Source: Onishia taeanensis (GTDB taxonomy: Bacteria; Pseudomonadota; Gammaproteobacteria; Pseudomonadales; Halomonadaceae). Taken from it: a stretch of DNA of 64,000 nucleotides. The position numbers and the translations under genes are program-made. This document shows, one piece after another, positions 46,182 to 54,946 of this stretch. How positions within the stretch are numbered: the first letter of the stretch is position 1; every line of letters begins with the position of its first letter. The notes under the pieces are model-generated. The model did not search any database. It was not told the origin of the DNA and saw nothing but the letters and a program-made list of their open reading frames with translations. Location: contig NZ_FNCI01000010.1 of assembly GCF_900100755.1 (NCBI RefSeq), positions 1-64,000 of the forward strand, given 5' to 3'.

Positions 46182-46371
46182 GACGTATACCCGACGAGCA
46201 TTGTCATCTCGAACGGACCTGCGTGTCGTGTAGCTGAAAGGGGGACCGGCGCGGCCGGGCAGGCGACGTCGCAGAGAAACCGCACTGACAAAGACGCCGC
46301 GCTGACTAGGAAGAGTGTCGCCGAGTATGGGACTGCGAACTACCCCCGGCGTGTCCGCCGAGGGTATCCGA

Positions 46372-47658
46372 CTACAGCATGCTGGGAAGCCACAGAATCA
46401 GCTCGGGGAAGGCGGTGAAGATGCCCACGGCGCCGAGCAGGATCAACCAGTAAGGCAGCGAGGCCTTGGCGGCATCGGGCAGGCTCACCTCGTTGTGCGT
46501 GATGGAGCAGAGCACGAACAGGTTGAGCCCGACCGGCGGCGTGATCATCCCGATCTCCATCAGCAGCGTGACGATGACGCCGAACCAGACGGGATCGAAG
46601 CCCAGGCTGGTGATCATCGGGAAGGTAATCGGCAGGGTCATCAGCAGCAGAGAAATGCCATCGAAGAAGCAGCCGAGCAGCAGGTAGACCAGCACGATCA
46701 TCATCAGGACGCCATAGCGATCCAGCCCCAGCCCGGAGATGGCATCGACGGCCGCCCGCGGCAGGCCGAGCAGGCTCACCGCCTGGGACAGAATCACGGT
46801 ACCGATCAGGATCATGGCGATGGCACCGAACATCATCGACGCATGCTTGAAGGCGCCCCACAGTTTCGGCATGTCGAGATCGCCCCAGGTCAGGCCGAGC
46901 ACGATGCTGGCCGTCACGCCCAAGGCCGCCGCCTCGGTCGGCGTTGCGATGCCCATATAGATGGTGCCGAGTACGAAGAAGATCAGGATCGGCAGGGGCC
47001 AGACCTCCAGCAGGCCACGGCCCACCGCGCCCCAGTCCATCTTCTCTTCCCGCGACGGTGCCACCGGCGAGCCGAGGCTCGCGCGCACCATGATCCATCC
47101 GAAGAACGCCAGCGCGATCAAGAGGCCAGGCAGCATGCCCGCCAGGAATAGCTTGCCGATCGAGACGTTCTGGGTCGCCCCATAGATCAGCAGCGCCAGG
47201 CTGGGCGGAATCAGCAGCCCAAGGGTGCCCCCCGCCGCCAGGGTGCCCACGATCATGCTTGGCGAATAGCCACGCTTGCTCAGTTCGGGATAGCCCACCG
47301 AACCGATCGCCGCCGCGGTGGAGGTGCTAGAGCCGCTGACCGCACCGAACAGGGTGCAGACCGCGATATTGGTATGCAGCAACTGACCGGGAATGCGCCG
47401 AAACAGCGGCGTCAGGCCGTTGTAGACCCGGGTGGAGACCCCGCTGGCCAACAGGATATCGCCCAAAAAGATGAACAGCGGCACCGCGCTCAGCGTGAAC
47501 TCGGTCAGCAGGTTCCAGGCCGAGTTGATCGCCAGCGCCGAGGCACCGCCAGCCTGGAAATGCAGCAGAATGAAGCCGGTCAAGCCCAGGGCCGCCCCCA
47601 GAACGGCGCCGCTGCCCAAGAAGACCAGCAGGCCGGCACTCAGAATCGCCCAACTCAT
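46372..47658 (-). CDS. TRAP transporter large membrane subunit (DctM-like)
   Basis: 428 residues from the ATG at 47658, where GGAGGGTCAGTC precedes the start and overlaps the end of the small subunit gene by 4 bp. About 12 transmembrane segments, with SAVPLFIFLGDILLASG, GSSTSTAAAIGSVGYPELSKRGYSPSMIVGTLAAGGTLGLLIPPS and ATPTEAAALGV of the DctM family, and LMEIGMITPPVGLNLFV near the end. It carries the substrate with sodium ions. Confidence 0.92.
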   Translation of the reverse strand: MSWAILSAGLLVFLGSGAVLGAALGLTGFILLHFQAGGASALAINSAWNLLTEFTLSAVPLFIFLGDILLASGVSTRVYNGLTPLFRRIPGQLLHTNIAVCTLFGAVSGSSTSTAAAIGSVGYPELSKRGYSPSMIVGTLAAGGTLGLLIPPSLALLIYGATQNVSIGKLFLAGMLPGLLIALAFFGWIMVRASLGSPVAPSREEKMDWGAVGRGLLEVWPLPILIFFVLGTIYMGIATPTEAAALGVTASIVLGLTWGDLDMPKLWGAFKHASMMFGAIAMILIGTVILSQAVSLLGLPRAAVDAISGLGLDRYGVLMMIVLVYLLLGCFFDGISLLLMTLPITFPMITSLGFDPVWFGVIVTLLMEIGMITPPVGLNLFVLCSITHNEVSLPDAAKASLPYWLILLGAVGIFTAFPELILWLPSML

Positions 47659-48161
47659 GACTGACCCTCCAAGGATGACGCATCGCGGCCAAAGAGGCCG
47701 CGTAGCCCGTTTCTCACGACAATCAGAATGCACAGCAGCATCGACAGCGGCATCAGCGCCATCCAGGGCCACAGCAGCACCCCGCTGATCTCGGAACGCG
47801 AGCCGATCTGCATGGAGAAGGTCATGAAGTCCCAGGCCTCGTAGGCGAAGATCGCCGCGAAGGCGATGAAGATCCCATTGGCGAAGATATCGGCCGCCAC
47901 GGCCAGCCGCGGGGAAAGGGTCCGCACCAGCAAGTCGATGCGAATGTGCTGACTGGTATTCAATACGTGGGGAAGCGACAGAAACGAGAGGGACAAGAAC
48001 AGCAGGCCGGAAAGCTCATCGGAAAAACCGATCGGGCTTCCGGCCAGATATCTCATCAGGGTGCTGACCAGCACCAGGCCGGTCATGAACACCCCTCCAC
48101 ATACGCCTATCAGGAATACCCCGTATACCAGCCTGTCCAACCAGGTAGACAAGACTTTCAT
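47655..48161 (-). CDS. TRAP transporter small membrane subunit (DctQ-like)
   Basis: 168 residues from the ATG at 48161 with GAGAGG before it. Four transmembrane segments; the conserved DctQ motif is present as FSDELSGLLFLSLSFLSLPHVLNTSQHIRIDLLV. It pairs with the large subunit. It starts 23 bp after the binding-protein gene ends. Confidence 0.9.
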   Translation of the reverse strand: MKVLSTWLDRLVYGVFLIGVCGGVFMTGLVLVSTLMRYLAGSPIGFSDELSGLLFLSLSFLSLPHVLNTSQHIRIDLLVRTLSPRLAVAADIFANGIFIAFAAIFAYEAWDFMTFSMQIGSRSEISGVLLWPWMALMPLSMLLCILIVVRNGLRGLFGRDASSLEGQS

Positions 48162-48184
48162 CAAATGCCTCTCTCGATGACGGC

Positions 48185-49204
48185 TTACTGGGAATCGCTC
48201 TGGAGTTCACCGGTCACGGTGTCGTAGTAACGAAGGCCTTTTTCACCCGCGTTGCTGGCCATTTCATGCCAGGCTTCCCAGGCCGCATCCACGAAGGTCT
48301 GTACGTCCTCGTCCGAGAATGCCGGCAGCACGGTGATACCCATGGCTTCGCGTTCCTCGCGAGCAGCGGCCTCGCGCTCGGGATCCACCGCCTTCGCGCG
48401 GGTTTCTTCCCAGATTTCTTCGCCGGCGCGGGTCAGGATCTGTTGCTGCTGCTCGTCCAGGCTGTTCCAGGTCCGATCGCTGACCCCGAACATCCAGGGT
48501 GACGCCGCCCAGGGATGCAGGTAGGCCTCGTAGTCGGTCACTTCCTGCAGGGAAACGGTCTTGGCCACGGTAGAGAGATAGTAGGCACAATCCACGACCC
48601 CGGTCTGCAACGCCAGATACATGTCGTTCTGTGGAATCACCTGGGCCGAAATACCGAGGCGGTCGAAGGTCTCGACGAGGTGGCCCGACCAGACCCGCAC
48701 CTTCTTGTCGCGCAGCCCTTCGAGAGTGTTGGCCGGCTCCTTGCAGTGCAGGCCCACATCGAAGACCGGTGCGACGACGCCGCCTACGGTATGAATGCCC
48801 CAGTCGGCATAACCCTCGCGATACAGCTCTCGCAGGGTAGGTAGGATGTCGAGGTGCTGCTCCGCTTCGGTGATGGCGCCCTGAGCGTAGACCGAGGCCA
48901 TTTCCGGCGCATCGCGGTTATAGTACTCCCCATACATCAGGGCCATGTCGACCATGCCACGCTGCATGATGCGCAGCATGTCGGCTTCCTTCAGACCCAG
49001 CGACCCTGCATGGTAGACGTCGACCTGCAGTTGGCCATCTGAATACTCATCGACCAGCTCGGCGAAGTGCTCGATCGATGCCGCCTCAGGGCGCGACTCC
49101 GCCAACCCGCTGTGAAATTTCAGTGTCCGAACATCCGACCAGGCTTGGGTTGCGGTCGCCATCAGGGCCAGGGAGATGCTTGTCACCATCATTGTTTTTT
49201 TCAT
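48185..49204 (-). CDS. TRAP transporter substrate-binding protein (DctP-like)
   Basis: 339 residues from MKKTMMVTSISLAL, a Sec signal peptide ending at TQAWS. The DctP fold has LKFHSGLAESRPEAASIEHFAELVDEYSDGQLQVDVYHAGSLG and RVWSGHLVETFDRLGISAQVIPQNDMYLALQTGVVDCAYY, whose Arg contacts a carboxylate in the family. The ligand is probably an organic acid but is not known. The usual three-gene order P-Q-M is kept on the minus strand. I find no basis to call it the ectoine transporter. Confidence 0.9.
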   Translation of the reverse strand: MKKTMMVTSISLALMATATQAWSDVRTLKFHSGLAESRPEAASIEHFAELVDEYSDGQLQVDVYHAGSLGLKEADMLRIMQRGMVDMALMYGEYYNRDAPEMASVYAQGAITEAEQHLDILPTLRELYREGYADWGIHTVGGVVAPVFDVGLHCKEPANTLEGLRDKKVRVWSGHLVETFDRLGISAQVIPQNDMYLALQTGVVDCAYYLSTVAKTVSLQEVTDYEAYLHPWAASPWMFGVSDRTWNSLDEQQQQILTRAGEEIWEETRAKAVDPEREAAAREEREAMGITVLPAFSDEDVQTFVDAAWEAWHEMASNAGEKGLRYYDTVTGELQSDSQ

Positions 49205-49412
49205 TTCAGGTTCTCTTGGTTGGCAAACTCTTTTAGAACCTCTCACAAAGCTCGCAGCACTCTGGCACTAAATACGAACAAAAGGGGCCTTAATGCGACA
49301 GCTCGTGCACTTTTATCAAGATGAGAGGTCGAATCCTCTCTGTTAGCTACCCGCCGTGCGAATGCAGTCGGGGTGCCTTAATTAGCCAATGCCCTGTCGC
49401 CTGGGTAGCCAT

Positions 49413-49889
49413 TCAGACCCTCGGATGCATCCGGGGCGGGTGCGTCCCCGGCACATGAACGCCCCCCTCCCCCGAAACCAACCCCGCCTCGTCTTCCGGT
49501 GGCCGAGCCAACTCTTTGAGAATGCCGCATTCACTGGCAGGCCGCTGGCCCTGACAGCGCGCCCGCAGTGCCACGAGCGATTGCTCGAGGGCCTGCAGCT
49601 TGGCAATACGCTCTGCCACGTGGGTCAGGTGAGCATCGATCAGGGCGTCGGCCTCGTGGCAAGGCTGCTCCGGGTGGTCGTGGCACTCCAACAGGGCACG
49701 AATCTCGTCCAGGGTCATGTCCAGCACCCGGCAATGCCGGATGAAAGCCAATCGCTCGGCGTGGACTTCGCCGTAGGTCCGGTAATTACCTGCCGTACGG
49801 GCGGGCTCGGGCAAGAGCCCTTCACGTTCGTAATAGCGGATGGTGACGACGCGACAGCCGCTGCGCTTTGCCAGCTCACCGATCTTCAT
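49413..49889 (-). CDS. cadR: Cd(II)/Pb(II)-responsive MerR-family regulator CadR
   Basis: 158 residues from MKIGELAKRSGC (an earlier in-frame start adds 21 residues and runs into the operator). The MerR HTH has VVTIRYYEREGLLPEPARTAGNYRTYG. The metal-binding cysteines are present: RHCRVLDMTLDEIRALL, then EQPCHEADALIDAHL, and the C-terminal loop CQGQRPASECGIL. The last residues (HVPGTHPPRMH) are His-rich, as in CadR. It twists the cadA promoter on binding metal. Divergent from cadA across a MerR operator. Confidence 0.92.
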   Translation of the reverse strand: MKIGELAKRSGCRVVTIRYYEREGLLPEPARTAGNYRTYGEVHAERLAFIRHCRVLDMTLDEIRALLECHDHPEQPCHEADALIDAHLTHVAERIAKLQALEQSLVALRARCQGQRPASECGILKELARPPEDEAGLVSGEGGVHVPGTHPPRMHPRV

Positions 49890-49955
49890 GGTCAGATTCT
49901 CCTGGCTGGAATAAGGGGCTGAAATGAGGGGCCATGATGGGGGCCCCTGCAAGGC

Positions 49956-49986
49956 TTGACCCTATACTGCCTATAGGGTTTGTCAT
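49956..49986 (+). promoter_or_regulatory. MerR-type cadA promoter and CadR operator
   Basis: A -35 element TTGACC is followed by an overlong 19-bp spacer and a weak -10 (TGTCAT). ACCCTATA and TATAGGGT, separated by 5 bp, form a perfect palindrome inside the spacer (49959-49979). This is the arrangement of metal-activated MerR-family promoters. Confidence 0.88.
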
Positions 49987-50015
49987 GGAGCAAGCGATGA
50001 CCCGAGGAGTTCACG

Positions 50016-52394
50016 ATGCCCAGTGATCACACATATGAACATGACCACCAGCCCGCTCACGGACGTTCTCAAAACCGTTCCCACCAGCATGATCATCAGC
50101 ATCACTCAGCCCCAAGCCATGGCCATGCCGCTGGCGGCTGCTGCGGGGCGCCAACAGCGGACCAAGTCAGTAAAAAGCCCCCGAGTGCACCGCAAGGCGC
50201 CACGACCCTGCGTCTGCGCATAGAGGAAATGGACTGCCCCACCGAGGAGGCGCTGCTGCGCAAGGCACTGGCCCAGGCGCCCGGAGTCGTCGCTCTGGAC
50301 TTCGATCTGATGGCTCGGGTACTGAGCATCCACCATATGGATGGCGACCCTGATGCCCTGGCAGCAAGGGTTAGTGAGTTGGGCATGACGCCTCAACCCC
50401 TCGATGCCGACGGCACCGCTGAGGGCTCACAAGCCGTGCCAGAATCGTTCAGCGCCCGCTGGGGCAAGCTGCTAGTGGCCACCGCTCTAGCGCTGGGAGC
50501 GGAACTGGCGGGTTGGACCAGTGCCGCCGCCGCGACCTGGCTCTCAGCGCTGCTGGCGCTTGCCGCCATCGGCCTGGTCGGCCTGCCCACCTGGCGCAAG
50601 GGATGGGTAGCGCTTCGCCACCGCAGCCTCAACATCAACGCCTTGATGAGCGTGGCGGTGACCGGTGCGATGCTGATTGGCCACTGGTCGGAAGCCGCCA
50701 TGGTCATGGTCCTCTTCACCCTGGCCGAACGCATCGAGGCCCACTCGCTAGACCGCGCCCGCCGGGCCATTCGCGACCTGCTGGATACCGCCCCGGACAA
50801 GGCGCGATGCCAGATGCCAAACGGCGAATGGAAGACAGTGGCCGCAGACGCCGTCGCCGTGGGTCAGGTGATCCGTGTCCTACCCGGCGAACGCCTGCCT
50901 CTGGATGGCGAGATCATACGCGGCCAGCCAACGCTGGATGAGTCGCCGATCACCGGCGAGAGCCTGCCCCGGGACAAAGGGCCAGGCGAAACGGTCTTCG
51001 CCGGGACCATTAACCGCCAGGGTGACGTTGACTATCGAACCACTCGGCCGTCCAACGACACCACCCTCGCCCGCATCATTCATGCCGTGGAAGAAGCGCA
51101 GGCCAGCCGTGCGCCTACCCAACGCTTTATTGACCGTTTCGCCGCCTATTACACGCCGGCCGTGCTGATCATCGCCGTGCTCACCGCCCTGGCCTGGCCC
51201 CTGCTGGGAGTCTTGACCTCCATGCAGGTCACCTGGCTCGAAGGCATCTACCGGGCGCTGGTGCTGCTGGTCATCGCCTGCCCCTGTGCGCTGGTGATTT
51301 CCACACCGGTGACCATCGTCAGTGGGCTCTCCGCCGCCGCCCGGTCCGGTATCTTGATCAAGGGCGGCCGCTTTCTCGAGCAAGGCCGCGCGCTTCGCTG
51401 GCTGGCCCTAGACAAGACCGGCACGCTGACCCAGGGTCAGCCTCGCCTGACCCACTGGAGCGCAGTGGATGATGATCCGAACGACCAGCCGAGCAGCGGA
51501 CCAGCCGACACGAACCGAGCACGGTTTGCCTGCCAGGCAGCCAGCCTCGCCGCACGCTCGACGCACCCGGTATCCAGGGCCATCCATGCTGAGCTTGCCG
51601 ACTATGCCGGGGAGCAGGCTGTCGATGCCTTTCGGGAACGCCCGGGGATGGGCGTGGAAGGTGAACTAGCAGGCGCCTCACTGTGGCTTGGCAACCGTCG
51701 GCTACTGGCCGAACGCGGCCTCAAAAGCGACGCCCTCGAAGCTCGCCTGGAGACGCTGGAGCGTCAGGGCGGCAGCGTAGTGATGCTCGGCGACACGACC
51801 CGCGTGCTGGCGCTGTTTGCCGTTCAGGATCCCTTGAAACCCACCAGCCTCTCGGCCATTGGCAAGCTGCATGAGCTCGGGGTGCGTACCCTGATGCTAT
51901 CGGGTGACAACCGCCACACCGTTGCCGCCATCGCCGCCGAAGCCGGTATCGACGAAGCCCGCGGCGAATTGCTGCCCGAAGACAAACTGGCCGCCATCGA
52001 GGCTCACGCCAAAGATGGCGTGACCGGCATGGTGGGCGACGGCATCAACGATGCGCCAGCGCTGGCTCGGGCGGACATCGGCTTCGCCATGGGCGCCGCC
52101 GGCAGCGACGTGGCCATCGAGACCGCCGATGTGGCGCTGATGGACGACGACCTGGGCAAGCTGTCCACTTTCTTGAAGCTGTCACGGGCCACTCGCGCTG
52201 TGTTGATGCAGAACGTCGCTATCGCCCTGGGTCTCAAGGCCGTCTTCATGGCCCTGGCCTTCAGCGGTCATGCGACCCTGTGGATGGCGGTTTTCGCAGA
52301 CATGGGGGCCAGCCTGCTGGTGGTGGCCAACGGTCTACGGCTGCTTCATGCCGGGCACCGCCCAAGCCTGACGGCCGCCCCAGCCGGGCAATAG
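50016..52394 (+). CDS. cadA: P1B-type heavy-metal ATPase CadA (Cd/Zn/Pb export)
   Basis: 792 residues. A His-rich N-terminal tail of about 40 residues (several HDH and HQH pairs, then GGCCG) precedes an HMA domain with MDCPTEE. The P-type ATPase core has TGESLP, the metal-translocation motif CPC in VIACPCALVIS, phosphorylation motif DKTGTLT, the HP motif in STHPVS and GDGINDAPALARADIGFAMG. The DCPTEE form and CPC identify the Zn/Cd/Pb group. It exports metal from the cytosol and is controlled by CadR. Confidence 0.94.
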   Translation: MPSDHTYEHDHQPAHGRSQNRSHQHDHQHHSAPSHGHAAGGCCGAPTADQVSKKPPSAPQGATTLRLRIEEMDCPTEEALLRKALAQAPGVVALDFDLMARVLSIHHMDGDPDALAARVSELGMTPQPLDADGTAEGSQAVPESFSARWGKLLVATALALGAELAGWTSAAAATWLSALLALAAIGLVGLPTWRKGWVALRHRSLNINALMSVAVTGAMLIGHWSEAAMVMVLFTLAERIEAHSLDRARRAIRDLLDTAPDKARCQMPNGEWKTVAADAVAVGQVIRVLPGERLPLDGEIIRGQPTLDESPITGESLPRDKGPGETVFAGTINRQGDVDYRTTRPSNDTTLARIIHAVEEAQASRAPTQRFIDRFAAYYTPAVLIIAVLTALAWPLLGVLTSMQVTWLEGIYRALVLLVIACPCALVISTPVTIVSGLSAAARSGILIKGGRFLEQGRALRWLALDKTGTLTQGQPRLTHWSAVDDDPNDQPSSGPADTNRARFACQAASLAARSTHPVSRAIHAELADYAGEQAVDAFRERPGMGVEGELAGASLWLGNRRLLAERGLKSDALEARLETLERQGGSVVMLGDTTRVLALFAVQDPLKPTSLSAIGKLHELGVRTLMLSGDNRHTVAAIAAEAGIDEARGELLPEDKLAAIEAHAKDGVTGMVGDGINDAPALARADIGFAMGAAGSDVAIETADVALMDDDLGKLSTFLKLSRATRAVLMQNVAIALGLKAVFMALAFSGHATLWMAVFADMGASLLVVANGLRLLHAGHRPSLTAAPAGQ

Positions 52395-52619
52395 CCGAGC
52401 ATTTGGAGCGATACAGCGCTGACGGCAGCGCCCCTTCTCGCGGACACCCTCGGAACCACTACAGCTGACCGAGTATGGGAGCGGCGAAGTCAGCGTCGCC
52501 GCCGGGCGACAGCCGCTTTCACCCTTCCTGCGCATTGCCTTGTTAAGATCATGGTGATGCGGTTGCAGGTATCGCGGCCGACACACCTTTCAAGGTCACC
52601 ATGCCAAGGGAGAACCACC

Positions 52620-53315
52620 ATGAAGCTGAAACGTTATCTTGTCATTGCAGCGACTCTCACCGGCACGCTGATCCTGGCCGGCTGCGACAGCGGAGACGAC
52701 AGCGAGCAAGCCGCCAAAAACGAGACGACCAACCAGGCCGAACAGTCCCAGGAGACTGAGCAGGCTCAGGAATCCAAGCAACAGGCCCGCCGGACCCTGC
52801 AAGGCAAGCTGGAGTTCTTCGCCACCGAGACGCCGCTGCCAAAGGAAGCGGAGGTAACGGTGAGCCTTCAAGACGTTGCCAAGGCGGATGCTGACCCAAT
52901 CAGCGAAACCACGGTGATTCCCAAGGCCAGCGAGCCGGTGGAATTTACCCTCGACTACGATGCGTCGGCGGTTAATGCCGACCACGCCTACAGTCTCCAA
53001 GCGAACCTGTATGACGCCGACGGCACCCTGCGCTGGACCACCCAGGAGCGCCACGCCATCGAAGTCGGCCCCGATGCCGAAACTAAGCCCATCACCTTGG
53101 TGTTGGAGCCGGTATCCAGCGGCACATCCAGCGACGAGAGCCTGCAGGAAGCCCAGCAAGAAATGCTCGAACCCGAGGAGAATGCAGAGCAGAACGCCGA
53201 GGCCGAAACGCTCCCGAGCGAGGCCTCGAACGCCAGCCTAGAGGAGATCGACGAGAAAGCTACCGAGATGCAGGAGCCTAGCACCTCGCAAGCGTCTGGC
53301 AGCACCACCCAGTAA
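52620..53315 (+). CDS. YbaY-like lipoprotein with low-complexity tail
   Basis: 231 residues from the ATG at 52620, preceded by AGGGAGAACC. The signal peptide ends in the lipobox ILAGC. After an acidic Gln-rich linker there is a YbaY-type beta domain (LQGKLEFFATETPLPKEAEVTVSLQDVAKADADPISETTV, then DHAYSLQANLYDADGTLRWTT). The last 70 residues are rich in Glu, Gln and Ser and likely disordered. The domain is common in envelope lipoproteins without a known function. A tight hairpin follows the gene. Confidence 0.82.
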   Translation: MKLKRYLVIAATLTGTLILAGCDSGDDSEQAAKNETTNQAEQSQETEQAQESKQQARRTLQGKLEFFATETPLPKEAEVTVSLQDVAKADADPISETTVIPKASEPVEFTLDYDASAVNADHAYSLQANLYDADGTLRWTTQERHAIEVGPDAETKPITLVLEPVSSGTSSDESLQEAQQEMLEPEENAEQNAEAETLPSEASNASLEEIDEKATEMQEPSTSQASGSTTQ

Positions 53316-53333
53316 GCCATCGACGCCCTGGCC

Positions 53334-53362
53334 GCGCCCGGCGGGATCATCCCGCCGGGCGC
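53334..53362 (+). other. Strong GC hairpin after the lipoprotein gene
   Basis: GCGCCCGGCGGGA and TCCCGCCGGGCGC pair perfectly over 13 bp around a 3-base loop. There is no T-tract, so it may be a 3'-end stabiliser or part of a Rho-dependent end rather than an intrinsic terminator. Confidence 0.55.
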
Positions 53363-53526
53363 AGGTGCAATGCCTTAGTGACCAGTGGCCCAAGGTCGCT
53401 TTACGTGCACGCCGACCCGACGGTCGCCGCGACGCAACAGGTGCGCGCCGGTGGCTGACAGGCGTAATATGGATCGGGCACAAGGGCCGCCAGTACATGC
53501 TCCACTACGCACAAGGAAGAGCCGCC

Positions 53527-53925
53527 ATGCCTCACCTGATGTTCGTCTACGGAACACTGAAGCGAGGGTTCAGGAATCATGCGGACCACCTCGCCGATGC
53601 CGAGTTCGTCGATATTGGCACGACCTGCGATGCCTATCCGCTGGTGCTGCATGGTGAAGACTTTCGGCCGGTGCTGGTCGAAGCCAGGGGCCAGGGCTAT
53701 CTGGTAGCGGGGGAGCTCTACCGGGTCGATAATCAAACCCTCGATGCACTCGATTGCCTCGAGCGCATCAATGATCACGACGGCTATCGACGTCGCCGGC
53801 TGGCGATCACCGACGATCAAGGCCAGCGTCACAGCGCCTGGGTCTACATGAAACCCAGTGCCTGGGTAGACGACGTGCGCAGCGAGCTGATGGCGACCTT
53901 CGACGATGAGCGTCACCGTGCCTGA
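53527..53925 (+). CDS. Gamma-glutamylcyclotransferase (AIG2-like) family protein
   Basis: 132 residues from the ATG at 53527, preceded by AAGGAAGAG. The family signature VYGTLKRGFRNH near residue 7 forms the substrate loop; LVAGELYRVDNQTLDALDCLERINDHDGYRRRRLAI carries the expected Glu in the catalytic region. Members cleave gamma-glutamyl amines or related compounds by cyclisation. The function here is not fixed. Its end overlaps a possible early start of the TraX-like gene. Confidence 0.87.
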   Translation: MPHLMFVYGTLKRGFRNHADHLADAEFVDIGTTCDAYPLVLHGEDFRPVLVEARGQGYLVAGELYRVDNQTLDALDCLERINDHDGYRRRRLAITDDQGQRHSAWVYMKPSAWVDDVRSELMATFDDERHRA

Positions 53926-53935
53926 GGATATCCAT

Positions 53936-53980
53936 CGAGCCGCGGACGGTCGGGCCGCGAACAGTCGAGCCACGGGCGGC
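53936..53980 (+). repeat. Three degenerate 15-bp tandem repeats
   Basis: CGAGCCGCGGACGGT, CGGGCCGCGAACAGT and CGAGCCACGGGCGGC lie head to tail just after the AIG2-like gene. If translated from the early TraX start they give RAADG, RAANS and RATGG pentapeptides. Confidence 0.75.
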
Positions 53981-54016
53981 CAGCGCAGCACTGGGCAAGC
54001 ACCTGCCGAGCGAGCG

Positions 54017-54826
54017 ATGATGTCTCACTGGACCGGCTGGGGCCAGTGGCTGGCGCTAATCACCATGACCGTGGACCACATCACCCGCTATCTGCTGCCC
54101 GACAGCTGGGACGCCGGTTGGGCGAGCTCGTCGATCGGCCGCATTGCCTTCCCGCTGTTTTCCGCCATGGTGGCCTGGCACGGCCTCTTCAACACCAGAA
54201 ACCCGTTGCGCTATGCAAAGCGCATCCTGATCATCGGCCTGGCCGCCCAGTTGCCCTACATGACCATGCCGCGTGACGGCTTTCAGTTGAACATCTGCTT
54301 CACCCTGGCGGCGGGGCTTGCGGCCGGCACCTTGCTCCGTGATCTGGTGTGCCAGAATTCGCCTTTTAACGGTGGAGCCTTTCAGTCCACTACCAGCCAC
54401 GACAGGCCATTCGATCAGCCTCAAAAAGCCTCGATGCCCACAGGGATTGCGCTCACGATCTTGATCATGCTGGGACTTGCCTGGTGGGTGCTGGGAGACT
54501 GGGTAGAATACGGCCACCAGGGGCTGGTGATGATTCCGCTCTACATGCTGGCCTTCGCCGGTGTCGCCCGCTCAGACGCAGGCCGTTTCACCGGCGTGGC
54601 GGCGGCGGCATCCGCACTGCCGGTATTGCTCAACGCCGGCCTGATGAACAGCTCCGAGATGGCCAAGGGGGTCACCGTGGCGACCTGCCTGAGCGTGGTA
54701 CTGCTGGCCGCCGGTGCTTGGCGCTGGGTGCCGCGAGTCATCTACTCAATGCCACGGCGGCTATGGCTTGCCTGGTATCCGGCGCACTTCGCGGTGATCG
54801 CGCTGCTGCTGCACTGGCCGGGCTAG
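54017..54826 (+). CDS. TraX-like membrane acetyltransferase family protein
   Basis: 269 residues if started at MMSHWTGWGQWLAL. An in-frame ATG at 53906 would add 37 residues made largely of tandem repeat and overlap the upstream gene by 20 bp, so it is less likely. The TraX signature LALITMTVDHITRYLLP and IGRIAFPLFSAMVAWHG are clear, with about seven to eight hydrophobic segments. A polar insertion (about residues 115-145, SPFNGGAFQSTTSHDRP) separates the two halves. F-plasmid TraX acetylates pilin; chromosomal homologues have no known target. Confidence 0.83.
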   Translation: MMSHWTGWGQWLALITMTVDHITRYLLPDSWDAGWASSSIGRIAFPLFSAMVAWHGLFNTRNPLRYAKRILIIGLAAQLPYMTMPRDGFQLNICFTLAAGLAAGTLLRDLVCQNSPFNGGAFQSTTSHDRPFDQPQKASMPTGIALTILIMLGLAWWVLGDWVEYGHQGLVMIPLYMLAFAGVARSDAGRFTGVAAAASALPVLLNAGLMNSSEMAKGVTVATCLSVVLLAAGAWRWVPRVIYSMPRRLWLAWYPAHFAVIALLLHWPG

Positions 54827-54946
54827 TAAGCCCAGGCGAGTGACACCTTAAGTTCGCTGGAAAAGCGCTAAGAAGGACAGCGGATCAGGCCCGCCGCAGG
54901 GCCGGCCGTGAATCCCGGCAGGGGTAGCCTCAAGCCCCAACCACGA

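Noticed and set aside
46340-47098. 252-residue minus-strand frame overlapping the TRAP large subunit gene
   Set aside because: Alternative frame of the same strand, Arg/Ala/Gly-rich, without a recognisable domain.
46315-47151. 278-residue plus-strand frame rich in His and Gln, antisense to the TRAP large subunit gene
   Set aside because: The His/Gln/Asp richness is the mirror of hydrophobic codons in the membrane protein; the DctM frame is unambiguous.
46372-49204. Ectoine-specific TRAP system (TeaABC)
   Set aside because: The binding protein shows only general DctP features; nothing specific to TeaA was recognised and no ectoine genes are near.
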